DNA of 64,000 bases from positions 1,116,001-1,180,000 of the forward strand of contig NZ_CP095413.1 of the NCBI RefSeq assembly GCF_023016285.1, read 5' to 3'. Position numbers and translations under genes: made by a program. Positions 62,808 through 64,000 of the stretch are shown here, one piece after another. The notes under the pieces were generated by a model. The model was not told where the DNA came from, made no database searches, and worked only from the letters and a program-made list of their open reading frames with translations. The stretch comes from Muricauda sp. SCSIO 64092. Lineage in GTDB: Bacteria; Bacteroidota; Bacteroidia; Flavobacteriales; Flavobacteriaceae. Position 1 is the stretch's first letter. Every line of letters starts with the position of its first letter.

Positions 62808-63075
62808 CGTTTTAGTTATTTGGTAGTGAATCAAGAACGATAAAAAAGGGGTTATAGTGTAAAACCCATAAAATGAATGCACTACCTCCGGTAGCGCCAT
62901 CGAGGTATCAGTATTAAGATCGCCGTGCTCCAAGCCCCAAGAACAGGAGTTGCCCTATCTTGACCCTTGGTCCCTATGTTGTTTAACTTTCTATAAGCCC
63001 CCCGAGGCAAGGCTTCCGGGACAAAACAAATCGATATGTGGCCTTTATTAAAGCGTAAGAAGAATTCTCAAGTGG

Positions 63076-64000
63076 TCATTGAAACGTGAAGTTATACGTC
63101 AATGCAAATAATGGGCTGTTGAGCAGTGCAATTTCATAGGAACCTAGAGGGCTTGACCCAAAAATGTCTGCATTTTCAATTCCGGTACGTTGATCAAAAA
63201 AAGCGTTGATAGGATTGCGCCTGCCATAGACATTATAAATGGTAAACGTCCAATCCCCCACCCAGCGTTTGTTTGCTTTTTTGGAATACCTGACCTTCCA
63301 TGAAAAATCCAATCGATGGTAAAGGGGGAGCCTTGCATTATTGCGTTCCAGAAAAAGAGGCACATCTATATTTTCAAACTCAACTACCCCATTGGGGATG
63401 GTAAATGGCCTACCCGATTGTCCCGTAAAGTTTAGGCTCCATGTATTAAAAGCATCCCCTTCAAAATTGATGGTAGCATTCAAGACATGGGGCCTATCAA
63501 AATCTGAATTGAACCATTGGTTGTTGTTGATTCTATTTGCAGGAATTTGATCATTGGTACGCAATGCACTTCTGGACCAAGTATAATTCAGCCAACCATT
63601 GACTTTCCCGTTTGGTTTTCTAAAGCTCAGTTCTACCCCATAGTTCCTTCCCTCTCCCTGCACCACTGAATTTTGTAAAAATTCTTCCAGAAAAAAGTCT
63701 GCCCCCGGCCTAAAGGTTAAATTGTTTTGTGTCCTTCTATAGTATGCTTCAAGACCCATCTCAATTTTGCTCTTTTCCGACAAATGATAAAACCCAATAC
63801 TGTACGAATTCCCTCTTTGCGGTTTAATATTTTCATCCGCAGTTTTCCATCTGGAAGTAGGTAAGGGTGTGGTTGCATTGAACACGTTCTGCAAATATTG
63901 ATTTAGTCGTGCATAACTCAGTTTAACCGTGCTTTGGTCATTAATATTCAATACAGCACCCAATCTGGGTTCCAAATCGTGATAAGAGGTTGCGACTTCC
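63076..64000 (-). CDS. TonB-dependent receptor, C-terminal part (runs off the window edge)
   Basis: The reverse strand is open from the edge to 63076. It has the outer-membrane beta-barrel pattern: DLEPRLGAVLNINDQSTVKL, SYARLNQYLQNVFNATTPLP, SIGFYHLSEKSKIEMGLEAY (typical), VELSFRKPNGKVNGWLNYTW, FNSDFDRPHVLNATINFEGD, RLDFSWKVRYSKKANKRWVG, and the C-terminal aromatic signature ALTYNFTFQ. TonB-dependent receptors import scarce nutrients across the outer membrane. The plug and first barrel strands are upstream of the window; no TonB box can be seen. The stop at 63076 is clear; substrate is unknown. Confidence 0.85.
   Translation of the reverse strand, partial: EVATSYHDLEPRLGAVLNINDQSTVKLSYARLNQYLQNVFNATTPLPTSRWKTADENIKPQRGNSYSIGFYHLSEKSKIEMGLEAYYRRTQNNLTFRPGADFFLEEFLQNSVVQGEGRNYGVELSFRKPNGKVNGWLNYTWSRSALRTNDQIPANRINNNQWFNSDFDRPHVLNATINFEGDAFNTWSLNFTGQSGRPFTIPNGVVEFENIDVPLFLERNNARLPLYHRLDFSWKVRYSKKANKRWVGDWTFTIYNVYGRRNPINAFFDQRTGIENADIFGSSPLGSYEIALLNSPLFALTYNFTFQ

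Noticed and set aside
1..64000. CRISPR arrays, rRNA genes, prophage or integrative-element genes
   Set aside because: No regularly spaced direct repeats of CRISPR size, no rRNA sequence and no phage structural or integrase genes were seen; the only regular repeat is the 7-base array at 57534-57596.

Overview
The window looks like chromosome of a marine-type flavobacterium (Bacteroidota, Flavobacteriaceae; the protein style resembles the Muricauda/Flagellimonas group, which is inference). Support: a complete alternative complex III operon, a class II ribonucleotide reductase, DUF2723 glycosyltransferase, TonB receptor and GIN-domain proteins, many short-signal lipoproteins, little Shine-Dalgarno signal, and several TAnnTTTG boxes, the flavobacterial -7 promoter element.

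Layout. 1-2919 (minus): ruvB, a cytochrome P450 and the start of queG, tightly packed. 3004-5268 (plus): an acyl-CoA oxidase-like dehydrogenase; then a GIN-domain protein (minus) and an IS1182-family element with a frameshift inside its transposase. 7913-19686 (minus): an eight-gene respiratory operon, actABCDEF-ctaC-ctaD, carrying electrons from quinol through alternative complex III to a cytochrome c oxidase. 19916-20287: a SPOR protein. 20315-24722 (minus): rimP-nusA-infB with a clear promoter and an attenuator-like hairpin. 25022-27599: a lipoprotein and an atypical pyruvate kinase. 27705-29114: an IS110-family element lying in the apex of a long imperfect palindrome; its upstream non-coding region folds into two stem-loops whose loop segments match the flanking DNA, a strong bridge-RNA candidate.

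29300-37646 (minus) is the most unusual region. It is a five-gene run in the order TolC fused to a periplasmic-binding domain, membrane fusion protein, RND pump, membrane-anchored class III nucleotide cyclase, and a K+-type ion channel. Gaps are 2-22 bases and the last pair overlaps by 8. It reads as an efflux pump joined to a nucleotide-signalling and ion-channel module. A cation/proton antiporter, tRNA-Gln with terminator, and a large DUF2723 membrane protein follow.

43014-54702: a cysteine-less thioredoxin fold, metallophosphoesterase, CutC, glycosylasparaginase, an unrecognised membrane protein, DNA polymerase I, a 52-residue protein, a DUF4440-like lipoprotein and class II ribonucleotide reductase. 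54812-62272: an FGE-type lipoprotein and MarR regulator (minus), divergent from a tyrosine/homogentisate catabolic cluster (HPPD, homogentisate dioxygenase, fumarylacetoacetase, flavin-reductase-fold protein, PLP aminotransferase). A perfect palindrome between the divergent promoters is the likely MarR operator. The window ends with a lipocalin-like lipoprotein and the C-terminal part of a TonB-dependent receptor.

No CRISPR array, rRNA or prophage was seen. Genes were read from translations and motifs by eye; no database search was possible.
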